Below are positions 8,684 through 14,647 of a stretch of 14,647 nt of DNA, in pieces. Location: contig CAJUKA010000096.1 in the NCBI GenBank assembly GCA_910586585.1, positions 1-14,647 on the forward strand, written 5' to 3'. Position 1 is the first letter of the stretch, and every line of letters begins with the position of its first letter. Source of the DNA: an uncultured Lachnospiraceae bacterium (GTDB taxonomy: Bacteria > Bacillota > Clostridia > Lachnospirales > Lachnospiraceae). Made by a program: the position numbers and the translations under genes. The notes under the pieces are model-generated. The model was not told the origin of the DNA, did not search any database, and was given only the letters and a program-made list of their open reading frames with translations.

Positions 8684-8958
8684 TAATAGGCATCATGTAC
8701 ATCGCCATATTTTGTCATATTTCCAATTGTATTCTGGAATTTTGTTTCTCTGTCAACAGTTACTTGACTTGCAAGATCCATATACTTGATAAAGACTTCC
8801 TCCAAGGTAGTTCCCTTCTCTGCGGCGATTTGTTCCATAATAGGCTTGAGTTTCTCTAGTTGGAAAGATACGCGCGTCTTTTGCGGGTCAAAATCTTTCA
8901 ATACTTTATCAGCATATTCGTTGATGCGGTCAAGCAGTTCCTTATCATCAGGTGCCAT
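8683..8958 (-). CDS. Small conserved-looking hypothetical protein, possible ribbon-helix-helix fold
   Basis: I do not recognise the family. The protein is 91 residues from ATG 8958, which has AAGGGA 8 nt upstream. In-frame ATGs at 8991 and 8985 would add 11 or 9 residues but have no ribosome binding site. It is soluble and charged, with no membrane segment. Residues 27-34 (KTRVSFQL) could form a strand, followed by a helix (35-49), a GTT turn, and a second helix (51-65). That is the order seen in ribbon-helix-helix DNA-binding proteins such as CopG, so a small transcription regulator is possible, but this is pattern reading only. It is the sole minus-strand gene, with its own consensus promoter and terminator, and it diverges from the serpin gene. 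A palindrome at its promoter would suit autoregulation. Confidence 0.75.
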   Translation of the reverse strand: MAPDDKELLDRINEYADKVLKDFDPQKTRVSFQLEKLKPIMEQIAAEKGTTLEEVFIKYMDLASQVTVDRETKFQNTIGNMTKYGDVHDAY

Positions 8959-9071
8959 TTTTTCATCCCTTCGTAATAATTTCATCCCCATGTGTTATAG
9001 GTAAAAATGATTACGTCCTTTCACAAAATCTGAAGAAGAAATCAGAAAAAATTGTTCTTCTCTAAATAATC

Positions 9072-9100
9072 ACTATATCACGATACAATTCTATTGTCAA
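9072..9100 (-). promoter_or_regulatory. Strong sigma-A promoter of the minus-strand small gene
   Basis: On the minus strand the sequence reads TTGACA (9100-9095), a 17-bp spacer ending in TGA, then TATAGT (9077-9072). That is a perfect -35 box, ideal spacing, an extended -10 TG and a five-of-six -10 box. The transcript would start near 9065, leaving a leader of about 105 nt before ATG 8958. Confidence 0.82.
9085..9097. promoter_or_regulatory. Candidate operator palindrome overlapping the -35 box
   Basis: ACAAT-TCT-ATTGT is a perfect 5-bp inverted repeat with a 3-bp spacer. It overlaps the first half of the minus-strand -35 box and the upstream part of its spacer. A second short palindrome, TATC-AC-GATA (9076-9085), adjoins it. 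A bound repressor here would block the promoter. AT-rich palindromes of this size also occur by chance. Confidence 0.35.
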
Positions 9101-9133
9101 AATGGAAGTTTTAGATGAGTTGAGTTTTTGGTA

Positions 9134-9163
9134 TTATTGTTCATAAAATATTAAATATATAAT
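9134..9163 (+). promoter_or_regulatory. Weak candidate promoter for the serpin gene
   Basis: A perfect -10 box TATAAT lies at 9158-9163. The best -35 at reasonable spacing is TTATTG (9134-9139, 18-bp spacer), which is poor. The AT-rich upstream region or an activator may compensate. No other promoter stands out in the 134 nt between the divergent promoter and the gene. Confidence 0.35.
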
Positions 9164-9234
9164 TTGCAACCTTTATAAAAAATATCCTTCTTAATGGTCA
9201 AGAACCAAAAATACAAAAAGAATGGAGGATTATT

Positions 9235-10593
9235 ATGATAAAAAGAAGGCTATTAATAACACATGTAATTTTAATATCTGCATGTTATCTAGCAGGATGC
9301 AGCACAAAAAACGAGGCTTCGAATCAGAAACAAAGTACTATAGAATATGAAACATCTGTACAGTCCTTGTCAGAGCAGGACATCAGACAGAAGGAGGAAA
9401 ACGATCCTATGAATATTTCAGATTTAACACAACAGTCATCACAGAGCGTAACTATTGATTACGCAATTGAATCTAATGAGAATATACAAAACTTCAGTTA
9501 TTCTTTACTGAGTCAGACATTGAACGATAAAAATCCTGTTCTTTCGCCATTATCAGCGTATTTGGCACTTTCCATGGTAGGATGTGGTGCAGATGGTGCC
9601 ACAAAAGACGAGTTTTATGAAGTGCTTGGTGCTGATATGATGGCAATTTCTGATGACACAATGAACAGACTGCCGACCAAAGGCGATTTGCTCAATATTT
9701 CTATTGCGAATTCTGTATGGATTGATGATGAATTTACAGTGAACGATACATGGATTGGTACTATAAAATCTTTGATGGATGCTGAAGCTTTTCAAACAGA
9801 TCTTTCTACAGCAGAGACGATGACACATATCAATCGTTGGATTGATACAAATACAAATGGACTAATAGATAAAATGTTAGAAAAACCATTGGATAGCGAG
9901 ACAAGGATTGCGCTGTTAAATACAGTATATTTCAAGGGAAAATGGCAATTTCCATTTAAGTTCACCGATACATACAAAGAAACATTTTATATCAACAAGG
10001 CGCAGAATACAACAGAGCAGGTTGATATGATGAATATGTATTTAAAAGAGATTGCATATCTATCAAATGATTTTACAGAAGGCGTTATTTTACCATATCA
10101 AAATAATAATAATGAAAATCTTGCTTTTATAGCACTAAAACCAACGGACGAGAGCAGTATTAGAGATGTATATCACAAATTGACTAAAACGGTCATAAAT
10201 GATTTGATAGGTAATAAGCAGACTAGAAGAGTCAATCTAAAACTGCCAAAATTTGAGATAACATTTGATATAGAATTGAATGAAAGCTTGAAAAATATGG
10301 GACTACAGGACTGCTTTGATGCGGTGAAGGCTAATTTTAACCAGATGGGTCAAACAAAAACAGGTTATAATTTGTACATCAGTCTTGTTAGGCAAAAGGC
10401 AAAAATAATTGTGGATGAGGAAGGAACGGAAGCTGCAGCGGCAACGGAAATTGCCATGGCAGAAGGATGCTGCTTGATTGTTGACGAGCCATATGATATT
10501 TTTTTTAATGAACCATTTTTGTATATGATTATGGATATGGATCAAAATATTCCTCTGTTTCTTGGAATTCTTGACACCCCATTACAACATTGA
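9235..10593 (+). CDS. Lipoprotein serpin (serine/cysteine protease inhibitor)
   Basis: This 452-residue protein is a serpin with an N-terminal lipoprotein signal. A basic start and hydrophobic stretch lead to the lipobox LAGC, with lipidation at Cys22, then a Ser/Gln/Glu-rich linker to about 75. Serpin hallmarks follow: NPVLSPLSAYLALSMV near the start of the fold, INRWIDTNTNGLIDKM, LLNTVYFKGKWQFPF, LPKFEITFDIELNESL, and the C-terminal FNEPFLYMIMD. The reactive-centre hinge EEGTEAAAATEIAMA (395-409) has Gly at P15, Thr at P14 and alanines at P12-P9, as in inhibitory serpins. By the usual count P1 is Gly411, followed by Cys412-Cys413, so the target protease cannot be read off. It should be tethered on the outer face of the membrane. 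GGAGG lies 6 nt upstream of ATG. It stands alone between the small minus-strand gene and DUF1015. Confidence 0.93.
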   Translation: MIKRRLLITHVILISACYLAGCSTKNEASNQKQSTIEYETSVQSLSEQDIRQKEENDPMNISDLTQQSSQSVTIDYAIESNENIQNFSYSLLSQTLNDKNPVLSPLSAYLALSMVGCGADGATKDEFYEVLGADMMAISDDTMNRLPTKGDLLNISIANSVWIDDEFTVNDTWIGTIKSLMDAEAFQTDLSTAETMTHINRWIDTNTNGLIDKMLEKPLDSETRIALLNTVYFKGKWQFPFKFTDTYKETFYINKAQNTTEQVDMMNMYLKEIAYLSNDFTEGVILPYQNNNNENLAFIALKPTDESSIRDVYHKLTKTVINDLIGNKQTRRVNLKLPKFEITFDIELNESLKNMGLQDCFDAVKANFNQMGQTKTGYNLYISLVRQKAKIIVDEEGTEAAAATEIAMAEGCCLIVDEPYDIFFNEPFLYMIMDMDQNIPLFLGILDTPLQH

Positions 10594-10608
10594 TTTCAAA
10601 AGTATAAT
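10582..10608 (+). promoter_or_regulatory. Candidate promoter for the DUF1015 gene
   Basis: TATAAT (10603-10608) is a perfect -10 box just after the serpin stop. TTACAA (10582-10587) gives only a 15-bp spacer, short of optimum. A transcript from here would include the 56-nt inverted repeat at 10640-10695 in its leader. No terminator is evident between the serpin and DUF1015 genes, so read-through is also possible. Confidence 0.35.
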
Positions 10609-10639
10609 CTGTTAAAATGGTAAAAGCGATAACAGAATG

Positions 10640-10695
10640 ATGTACGCTCCAGGATTTTTGTATTTGCTCTTGCAAGGAAGATTTCGAGCGTACAT
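10640..10695. repeat. Inverted repeat with 10-bp perfect arms upstream of DUF1015
   Basis: ATGTACGCTC (10640-10649) is exactly complementary to GAGCGTACAT (10686-10695), with 36 nt between the arms. Inside lies a smaller hairpin, TTGC-TCTT-GCAA (10664-10675). There is no T-run, so it is not a typical terminator. It could be a structured leader, a protein-binding site or a small palindromic repeat unit present elsewhere in the genome. Confidence 0.55.
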
Positions 10696-10758
10696 AATAG
10701 TCTAGCTAATAAATTCTCAATACGAAATATCGCAAAGTGACGATAAGGGAGGAATACT

Positions 10759-12000
10759 ATGGCAGTCATAAAACCATTTAGAGCATACAGACCAAAGAAG
10801 GGATTAGAAGCACAAATCGCAGCATTACCATATGATGTTTATAATCGTGAAGAAGCGTGTATAGCCGTTAAAGGAAATCCAATGTCTTTTTTGAACATTG
10901 ACAGGGCTGAAACGCAGTTTGGCAGCAATGTTGATACCTATGCAGAAGAAGTCTACCAAAAAGCGCATGATTTGCTTTGGGACAAAATTCGAGAGGGTAT
11001 CTTTGTTCAGGAAGACAAACCTATGTATTATATTTATGAGCTTACAATGAATGGACGCGTACAGACTGGTATTGTAGCATGTGCCAGTATTGATGATTAT
11101 CAAAATCAGATAATCAAAAAACATGAAAATACACGCGCTGACAAGGAACTTGACCGTATACATCATGTAGAAACCTGTCAGGCTCAGACAGGTCCAATCT
11201 TCTTAGCCTATCGGTCCAATCCGCAATTACAGGAAATTATTATAAGAACCAAAAAAGAGCATCCACTTTATGATTTTGCTTCCGAAGATGGTATTTTACA
11301 TAGAGTATGGTGTGTTTTTGCAGATACAGATATATCAGCAATACAGGTGATATTTCATTCTATTTCTGAAATCTATATTGCAGACGGACACCACAGATGT
11401 GCTTCCGCGGTCAAAGTTGGACTCAAAAAACGGGATCAAAATCCAAATTTTACAGGCGATGAAGAATTTAATTATTTTCTGTCTGTTTTATTTGCCGACG
11501 AAGAGCTTATGATTATGGATTATAACAGAGTCATAAAAGACCTCAATGGACTTTCGCCTATGCAGTTTATCGAAGCAGTTAGCAATGTATATAATATTCT
11601 TTCCAAAGGAACGAACTGCCAGAAACCTACCAAAAAAGGGCAGGTTGCTATGTTTATAGATAACACCTGGTATCTTTTGGAAATAAAAGACTGTTACCAG
11701 AATAACCACCCTGTAGAAGGGCTGGATGTCGCAATCCTTCAAGACCACGTTCTTTCTCCAATACTCGGTATCGAAGATCCCAAAACAGATCAACGAATTG
11801 ATTTTGTTGGTGGCATTAGAGGAATTGAAGCACTTGAGAACAGAGTAAAAACAGATTCCAAGGTAGCATTTGCGATGTATCCAACTTCTATTCACGAACT
11901 GTTTGCTGTTGCGGATGCAAATATGTTGATGCCACCAAAATCAACATGGTTTGAACCAAAACTCAGAAGTGGATTATTTATTCATACGATTGAAGAATAG
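10759..12000 (+). CDS. DUF1015 family protein
   Basis: This 413-residue cytosolic protein belongs to DUF1015, a family without a firmly established function that I can state. Family marks are the start AVIKPFRAYRPKK, the ALPYDVYNREEA segment (22-33), KHENTRADKELDR (121-133), the signature ADGHHR (208-213), which may be a metal or active site, and a C-terminal MPPKSTWFEPKLRSGLFIH (391-409). No signal peptide or membrane segment is seen. AAGGGAGG ends 6 nt before ATG. In many Clostridia DUF1015 genes lie next to serC and serA. Here the serpin and small minus-strand gene intervene, so the association is loose but kept within 2.2 kb. A role linked to serine or phosphoserine metabolism is a context inference, not seen in the sequence. 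Confidence 0.9.
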   Translation: MAVIKPFRAYRPKKGLEAQIAALPYDVYNREEACIAVKGNPMSFLNIDRAETQFGSNVDTYAEEVYQKAHDLLWDKIREGIFVQEDKPMYYIYELTMNGRVQTGIVACASIDDYQNQIIKKHENTRADKELDRIHHVETCQAQTGPIFLAYRSNPQLQEIIIRTKKEHPLYDFASEDGILHRVWCVFADTDISAIQVIFHSISEIYIADGHHRCASAVKVGLKKRDQNPNFTGDEEFNYFLSVLFADEELMIMDYNRVIKDLNGLSPMQFIEAVSNVYNILSKGTNCQKPTKKGQVAMFIDNTWYLLEIKDCYQNNHPVEGLDVAILQDHVLSPILGIEDPKTDQRIDFVGGIRGIEALENRVKTDSKVAFAMYPTSIHELFAVADANMLMPPKSTWFEPKLRSGLFIHTIEE

Positions 12001-12084
12001 AGGTTTGTGTATATGAGAAAATATAGATTGAAAAATCAGTATGGACAGTAAACTGTTCAGACCTGAATGATAGTAGGATAATAG

Positions 12085-12113
12085 TTGTAAATTTGTATGG
12101 TTTAAAATATAAT
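12085..12113 (+). promoter_or_regulatory. Promoter of the mscS-type gene
   Basis: TTGTAA (12085-12090) and TATAAT (12108-12113) are separated by exactly 17 bp. Transcription would start near 12120, leaving a leader of only about 15 nt with the GAGGT ribosome binding site at 12126-12130. Two tiny palindromes lie upstream (12045-12056 and 12056-12067); neither looks like a terminator. Confidence 0.65.
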
Positions 12114-12135
12114 GTACAAATAGATGAGGTAGAAG

Positions 12136-13005
12136 ATGTTATTAACAGATATGGAATTAGATATGGAAGAACTAACGAGAAATCTGAATGCGTTTGAAAA
12201 GTTCTTGGATGCATTGCCGGAAAAAGCACTTGGACTCGGAGTACGTGTGCTGATTGCAATTATTTTGTTTTTTATCGGTTCCAAAGCTATCAGCTTTATC
12301 CGTAAAATAACAAAAAAGTCTTTTCAGCGTGCGAATGTTGAGACAGGGGTTATTCAGTTTCTTGATGGGTTAATAAAATTTAGTTTGTATGGTATTCTGG
12401 CACTTGCAATCGCTGGAAATTTTGGGTTTGATGCAACCAGTGTCGTTGCACTTGTCGGTTCAGCAGGTGTAACGATAGGTCTTGCCCTACAAGGAAGCCT
12501 CAGCAATCTGGCTGGAGGTGTATTGATTTTGTTGCTAAAACCATTTCGAGTGGGTGATTTTATCATAGAATCTGGTCATGGAACAGAAGGGACGGTAAAA
12601 GAAATTGGTATCTTTTATACCAAATTGGCAACTACAGATGGCAAAGCGGTCGTTCTGCCAAATGGAAATCTGGCAAACAGCGCCATCACAAATGCTACAG
12701 ATGTACCAATCCGAAGAGTTGATATCCCAGTTGGCATTTCCTATGATTCTGATATTAAAAAGGCCAAAGAGGTACTTCAGTCTGTGATGGACACAGATGC
12801 AGATGTGCTACACAACGAGCCTATTATGGTGTTTGTTGATTCTCTTGCGGATAGCGCAGTAGTACTCAATATGCGCTGCTTCTGTGAAAATCCATTGTAT
12901 TGGGAACTGCGTTGGCGTCTGCTGGAAAATGCTAAATTAGCGCTTGATGCTGAAAAAATTGAGATACCCTTTCCACAGGTTTCTATACATATGGATAATT
13001 GCTAG
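12136..13005 (+). CDS. mscS: Small-conductance mechanosensitive channel, MscS family
   Basis: This 289-residue membrane protein matches the compact MscS channel, which opens under membrane tension and releases solutes during hypo-osmotic shock. It has three predicted membrane segments: about 31-54, 72-93 and 97-134. The third is the pore helix, with the Gly/Ala-rich stretch GSAGVTIGLALQGSLSNLAGG, followed by LLKPFRVGDFI, the most conserved signature. The beta domain (VLPNGNLANSAITN) and the C-terminal cytoplasmic vestibule domain follow. ATG 12136 has GAGGT 5 nt upstream; further in-frame ATGs soon after lack a better site. It has its own promoter and is followed by a hairpin at 13007-13048. 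Some family members carry other ions or glutamate, so the osmotic role is inferred from the family. Confidence 0.93.
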   Translation: MLLTDMELDMEELTRNLNAFEKFLDALPEKALGLGVRVLIAIILFFIGSKAISFIRKITKKSFQRANVETGVIQFLDGLIKFSLYGILALAIAGNFGFDATSVVALVGSAGVTIGLALQGSLSNLAGGVLILLLKPFRVGDFIIESGHGTEGTVKEIGIFYTKLATTDGKAVVLPNGNLANSAITNATDVPIRRVDIPVGISYDSDIKKAKEVLQSVMDTDADVLHNEPIMVFVDSLADSAVVLNMRCFCENPLYWELRWRLLENAKLALDAEKIEIPFPQVSIHMDNC

Positions 13006-13006
13006 A

Positions 13007-13048
13007 CTCCATCCGGCCAAGAAATTACACTGTCAGTGCCGGATAGAG
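13007..13048 (+). terminator. Stable hairpin just after mscS, without a T-run
   Basis: The arms 13007-13017 and 13038-13048 pair over 11 positions with one mismatch, including the perfect core ATCCGGC/GCCGGAT. It starts 2 nt after the mscS stop. It lacks a T-run, so it may protect the mRNA 3' end or be a weak or Rho-assisted terminator. Its 3' arm can pair alternatively: AGTGC (13035-13039) with GCACT (13048-13052). Confidence 0.45.
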
Positions 13049-13071
13049 CACTAGGAGGCTTCAGAATAACT

Positions 13072-13099
13072 TTGGCGATACGTTCAGAAACTTTATTTT
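13072..13099 (+). promoter_or_regulatory. Weak candidate promoter for the MFS leader transcript
   Basis: TTGGCG (13072-13077) and TATTTT (13094-13099) have a 16-bp spacer. Transcription would start near 13106, just upstream of the leader ORF ribosome binding site. Both boxes match only partly, and the mscS transcript could alternatively read into this region. Confidence 0.3.
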
Positions 13100-13127
13100 G
13101 TTCAAAGCAGTCTGGGAGGTGAATGAT

Positions 13128-13208
13128 ATGCTTTGCCATATGGTGATTATGTTAAATGGCAAACTCTGTACAAGGTCTGATGACAGGACGAAACTTGTGC
13201 AGAGGTAA
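13128..13208 (+). CDS. Putative 26-residue leader peptide of the MFS exporter gene
   Basis: A short ORF of 26 codons begins MLCHMVIMLNGK and ends in Arg-TAA. Its ATG lies 8 nt after GGGAGGT (13114-13120), one of the strongest ribosome binding sites in the window, which argues against a chance ORF. An overlapping ATG at 13123 would give only 7 residues. The ORF contains both arms of an 11-bp hairpin (13164-13174 with 13194-13204) and one strand of a competing pairing, so its translation must change the RNA fold. The peptide shows no signal sequence or domain. I infer that translation, not the product, matters, as in attenuator leaders before drug-resistance genes. It could still be a functional small protein or a coincidence. 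Confidence 0.55.
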   Translation: MLCHMVIMLNGKLCTRSDDRTKLVQR

Positions 13209-13244
13209 ATACTATCCGTTTCGTCCAGCATTGGACTTTTTATT
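13164..13244 (+). promoter_or_regulatory. Candidate ribosome-mediated transcription attenuator of the MFS gene
   Basis: Three pairings compete. Hairpin A joins 13164-13174 to 13194-13204 (11 bp, one U-G). Pairing B joins GGACGAAAC (13186-13194) to GTTTCGTCC (13218-13226), 9 perfect base pairs. Hairpin C joins GTCCA (13223-13227) to TGGAC (13232-13236) with a 4-nt loop and is followed by TTTTTATT, an intrinsic-terminator layout though with a short stem. B shares bases with both A and C. A plus C would give termination by default. A ribosome stalled around codons 8-16 of the leader ORF would disrupt A, allow B and so prevent C. This mirrors erm(K)-like logic but is unproven here. Confidence 0.5.
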
Positions 13245-13279
13245 CAACATAAAAGATAAAATGGAATGGAGAAAGTTCA

Positions 13280-14560
13280 ATGGATAAAAAATTTAGAGAT
13301 TATATTATTTTGTGGTTCAGTCAAAGTGTATCCGGCCTGGGAAGTTCTATGACTGGATTTGCCCTTGTATTATGGGCATTTGGGCAGAATCATTCTGCAA
13401 TGTCTGTTTCGCTGATGTCCTTCTGCAATTATGTACCATATGTTATTTTAAGTTTATTTGTCGGTGGTTTTATAGATAAACACAAGAAAAAATCTATTAT
13501 GCTGGTTTCTGACAGCATTGCAGCGATGGGATCACTCATGGTTTTGATAGTTCTGTTTACAGGACATTTAGAAGTATGGAATATTTATGTTGTAAATGCG
13601 ATAATTGGCATAACAAATGCCTTTCAGCAACCTGCTTCAGCAGTAGCGACAGGGCAGCTTGTTCCCAAGGAAAAGATATCAAATATAAGTGGGATGAATT
13701 CTTTTTCTCATAATTTAATTGTTGTGTTCAGCCCTGTACTAGCCGCTTTTTTCTTTTCAATAGGAGGACTTCCGCTCATACTGTTGATTGATTTAGGAAG
13801 TTTTGTACTGGCATTTTGTATCTTGTTATTCTTAATTCGGATACCAGAGCAAGCTTCAGGAAAAAAGCAAAATTCTGCATTTGGAGGATTGGCAGAGGGA
13901 TTCGCCTTTCTGAAAAAAGAAAAGGGTATTTTGTACATTATTCTGACAATGGCACTTATCAATTTCTTTTCAAGGCTGACTTATGAAAATATTTTATCGC
14001 CTTTGATTTTGACTAGAAGTTCTGATAACAGCATTGTGCTTGGAATTGTAAATGCCTGTATGGGAATCGGTGGCATTGTGGGCGGTATTGTAGTTTCTGT
14101 TAAAAAGGAAAGCCGCCATAAAGCAACAGCAATTTATATTCCAATTGCATTATCATTTCTGTTTGGAGATTTACTGATGGCAGTCAGCAGAAATGTTTTT
14201 GGGTGGGCCTTGGCCGCGATAGCTGCCAGTTTTCCAATTCCTTTTGTTATGGCAAACCAGAATGCGATACTATATAGAAAAATACCATCTGATATGCAAG
14301 GAAGAGTGTTTGCAGTAAGGAATGCAGTTCAATACAGTACAATCCCAGTTGGTATTATCCTTGGCGGATTTTTGGCTGATTATGTATTTGAACCTTTTAT
14401 GCGCTCAGAAAATGCAATCGTTTTATTATTGCGAAAGATAGTAGGAGGCAATGCTGGGAGTGGAATGGCTGCGATGTTTTTGTGCACTGGAATATGCGGC
14501 TTTACAGTAAGTATTGCCTCTTGCCTAAACAAAGAAATAAAAAAATTAAATAGTCTTTAA
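13280..14560 (+). CDS. MFS efflux transporter, drug-exporter type
   Basis: This 426-residue integral membrane protein has about 12 hydrophobic segments and belongs to the major facilitator superfamily. The loop after the second segment has GGFIDKHKKK (62-71), the motif A of proton-driven antiporters. The overall look (N-terminal WFSQSVSGLGSSMTGFAL, a QQPASAVATGQLVP stretch near 115-130, DMQGRVFAVRNAVQ in the second half) resembles the Mef/EntS-like exporter branch that includes macrolide efflux pumps. The substrate cannot be read from the sequence. GGAG (13268-13271) lies 8 nt before ATG. It is the last gene in the window, followed by a hairpin at 14564. A structured leader with a small ORF precedes it, which supports an antibiotic-responsive exporter, but that link is inference. 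Confidence 0.88.
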   Translation: MDKKFRDYIILWFSQSVSGLGSSMTGFALVLWAFGQNHSAMSVSLMSFCNYVPYVILSLFVGGFIDKHKKKSIMLVSDSIAAMGSLMVLIVLFTGHLEVWNIYVVNAIIGITNAFQQPASAVATGQLVPKEKISNISGMNSFSHNLIVVFSPVLAAFFFSIGGLPLILLIDLGSFVLAFCILLFLIRIPEQASGKKQNSAFGGLAEGFAFLKKEKGILYIILTMALINFFSRLTYENILSPLILTRSSDNSIVLGIVNACMGIGGIVGGIVVSVKKESRHKATAIYIPIALSFLFGDLLMAVSRNVFGWALAAIAASFPIPFVMANQNAILYRKIPSDMQGRVFAVRNAVQYSTIPVGIILGGFLADYVFEPFMRSENAIVLLLRKIVGGNAGSGMAAMFLCTGICGFTVSIASCLNKEIKKLNSL

Positions 14561-14563
14561 CAG

Positions 14564-14587
14564 AAGGGGCAGGATAATCTGCCCCTT
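14564..14587 (+). terminator. Probable terminator hairpin after the MFS gene
   Basis: AAGGGGCAG (14564-14572) and CTGCCCCTT (14579-14587) form a perfect 9-bp GC-rich stem with loop GATAAT, starting 3 nt after the stop codon. The following bases are ATAAAG, so the T-tract is very short and strength is uncertain. Bases 14588-14647 hold nothing I can identify. Confidence 0.6.
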
Positions 14588-14647
14588 ATAAAGTACTTGA
14601 GAGTAAAAAGTTCTATCAAAAAAATAACTCTTCCATATGGATTTATG

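Noticed and set aside
8959..8991. Longer N-terminus of the minus-strand small gene, from ATG 8991 or 8985
   Set aside because: Neither ATG has a nearby Shine-Dalgarno sequence, whereas ATG 8958 has AAGGGA at good spacing.
9030..9052. TCTGA/TCAGA hairpin in the leader of the minus-strand gene
   Set aside because: The stem is only 5 bp with an AT-rich surround, too weak to call an attenuator or terminator.
10571..10608. TTGACA at 10571-10576 paired with TATAAT at 10603-10608 as a promoter
   Set aside because: The spacer would be 26 bp, far too long for sigma-A. The TTGACA is inside the serpin coding sequence.
10637..10705. 22-codon ORF across the inverted repeat before DUF1015
   Set aside because: No ribosome binding site precedes its ATG, and its hydrophobic product may simply follow from the base composition of the repeat.
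12013..12051. 12-codon ORF after DUF1015
   Set aside because: Only a weak GAGG precedes it and it shows no link to a hairpin or downstream gene; the mscS promoter lies beyond it.

Overview
The window looks like chromosomal DNA from a low-GC Gram-positive anaerobe of the class Clostridia, most likely a gut Lachnospiraceae relative. This rests on AT-rich coding sequence, strong GGAGG-type ribosome binding sites, sigma-A style promoters, the protein flavour, and a secreted serpin of the kind known from some gut Clostridia. The species cannot be named from the sequence alone. No rRNA, tRNA, CRISPR array, insertion sequence or phage gene was seen.

Layout. Bases 70-8617 form one co-directional block: leuB, ilvD, ilvB, an L,D-transpeptidase, serC and serA. 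It has a plausible promoter before leuB and a clear intrinsic terminator after serA. The block joins branched-chain amino acid synthesis (dihydroxyacid dehydratase, acetolactate synthase large subunit, isopropylmalate dehydrogenase) to serine synthesis (phosphoserine aminotransferase, 3-phosphoglycerate dehydrogenase). A cell-wall cross-linking enzyme sits between the two halves. The partner genes ilvN, ilvC, leuA and leuCD are absent, so these pathways must be completed elsewhere.

Bases 8652-9100 hold the only minus-strand gene, a 91-residue protein with a possible ribbon-helix-helix pattern. It has its own strong promoter and terminator, and a palindrome overlaps the -35 box. It diverges from a lipoprotein serpin (9235-10593) whose hinge is of the inhibitory type. 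A DUF1015 protein follows (10759-12000). This family is often found beside serine-synthesis genes, and here it is separated from serCA only by the small gene and the serpin. Next is an MscS-type mechanosensitive channel with its own promoter (12136-13005).

The most interesting region is 13007-13279, in front of an MFS exporter (13280-14560). It contains a 26-codon leader ORF with a strong ribosome binding site, an 11-bp hairpin inside that ORF, a 9-bp alternative pairing, and a short hairpin followed by a T-run that competes with it. This is the architecture of ribosome-mediated transcription attenuation, as known for several antibiotic-resistance genes. It suggests the exporter is induced by something that stalls ribosomes. 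It is an inference from base pairing only.
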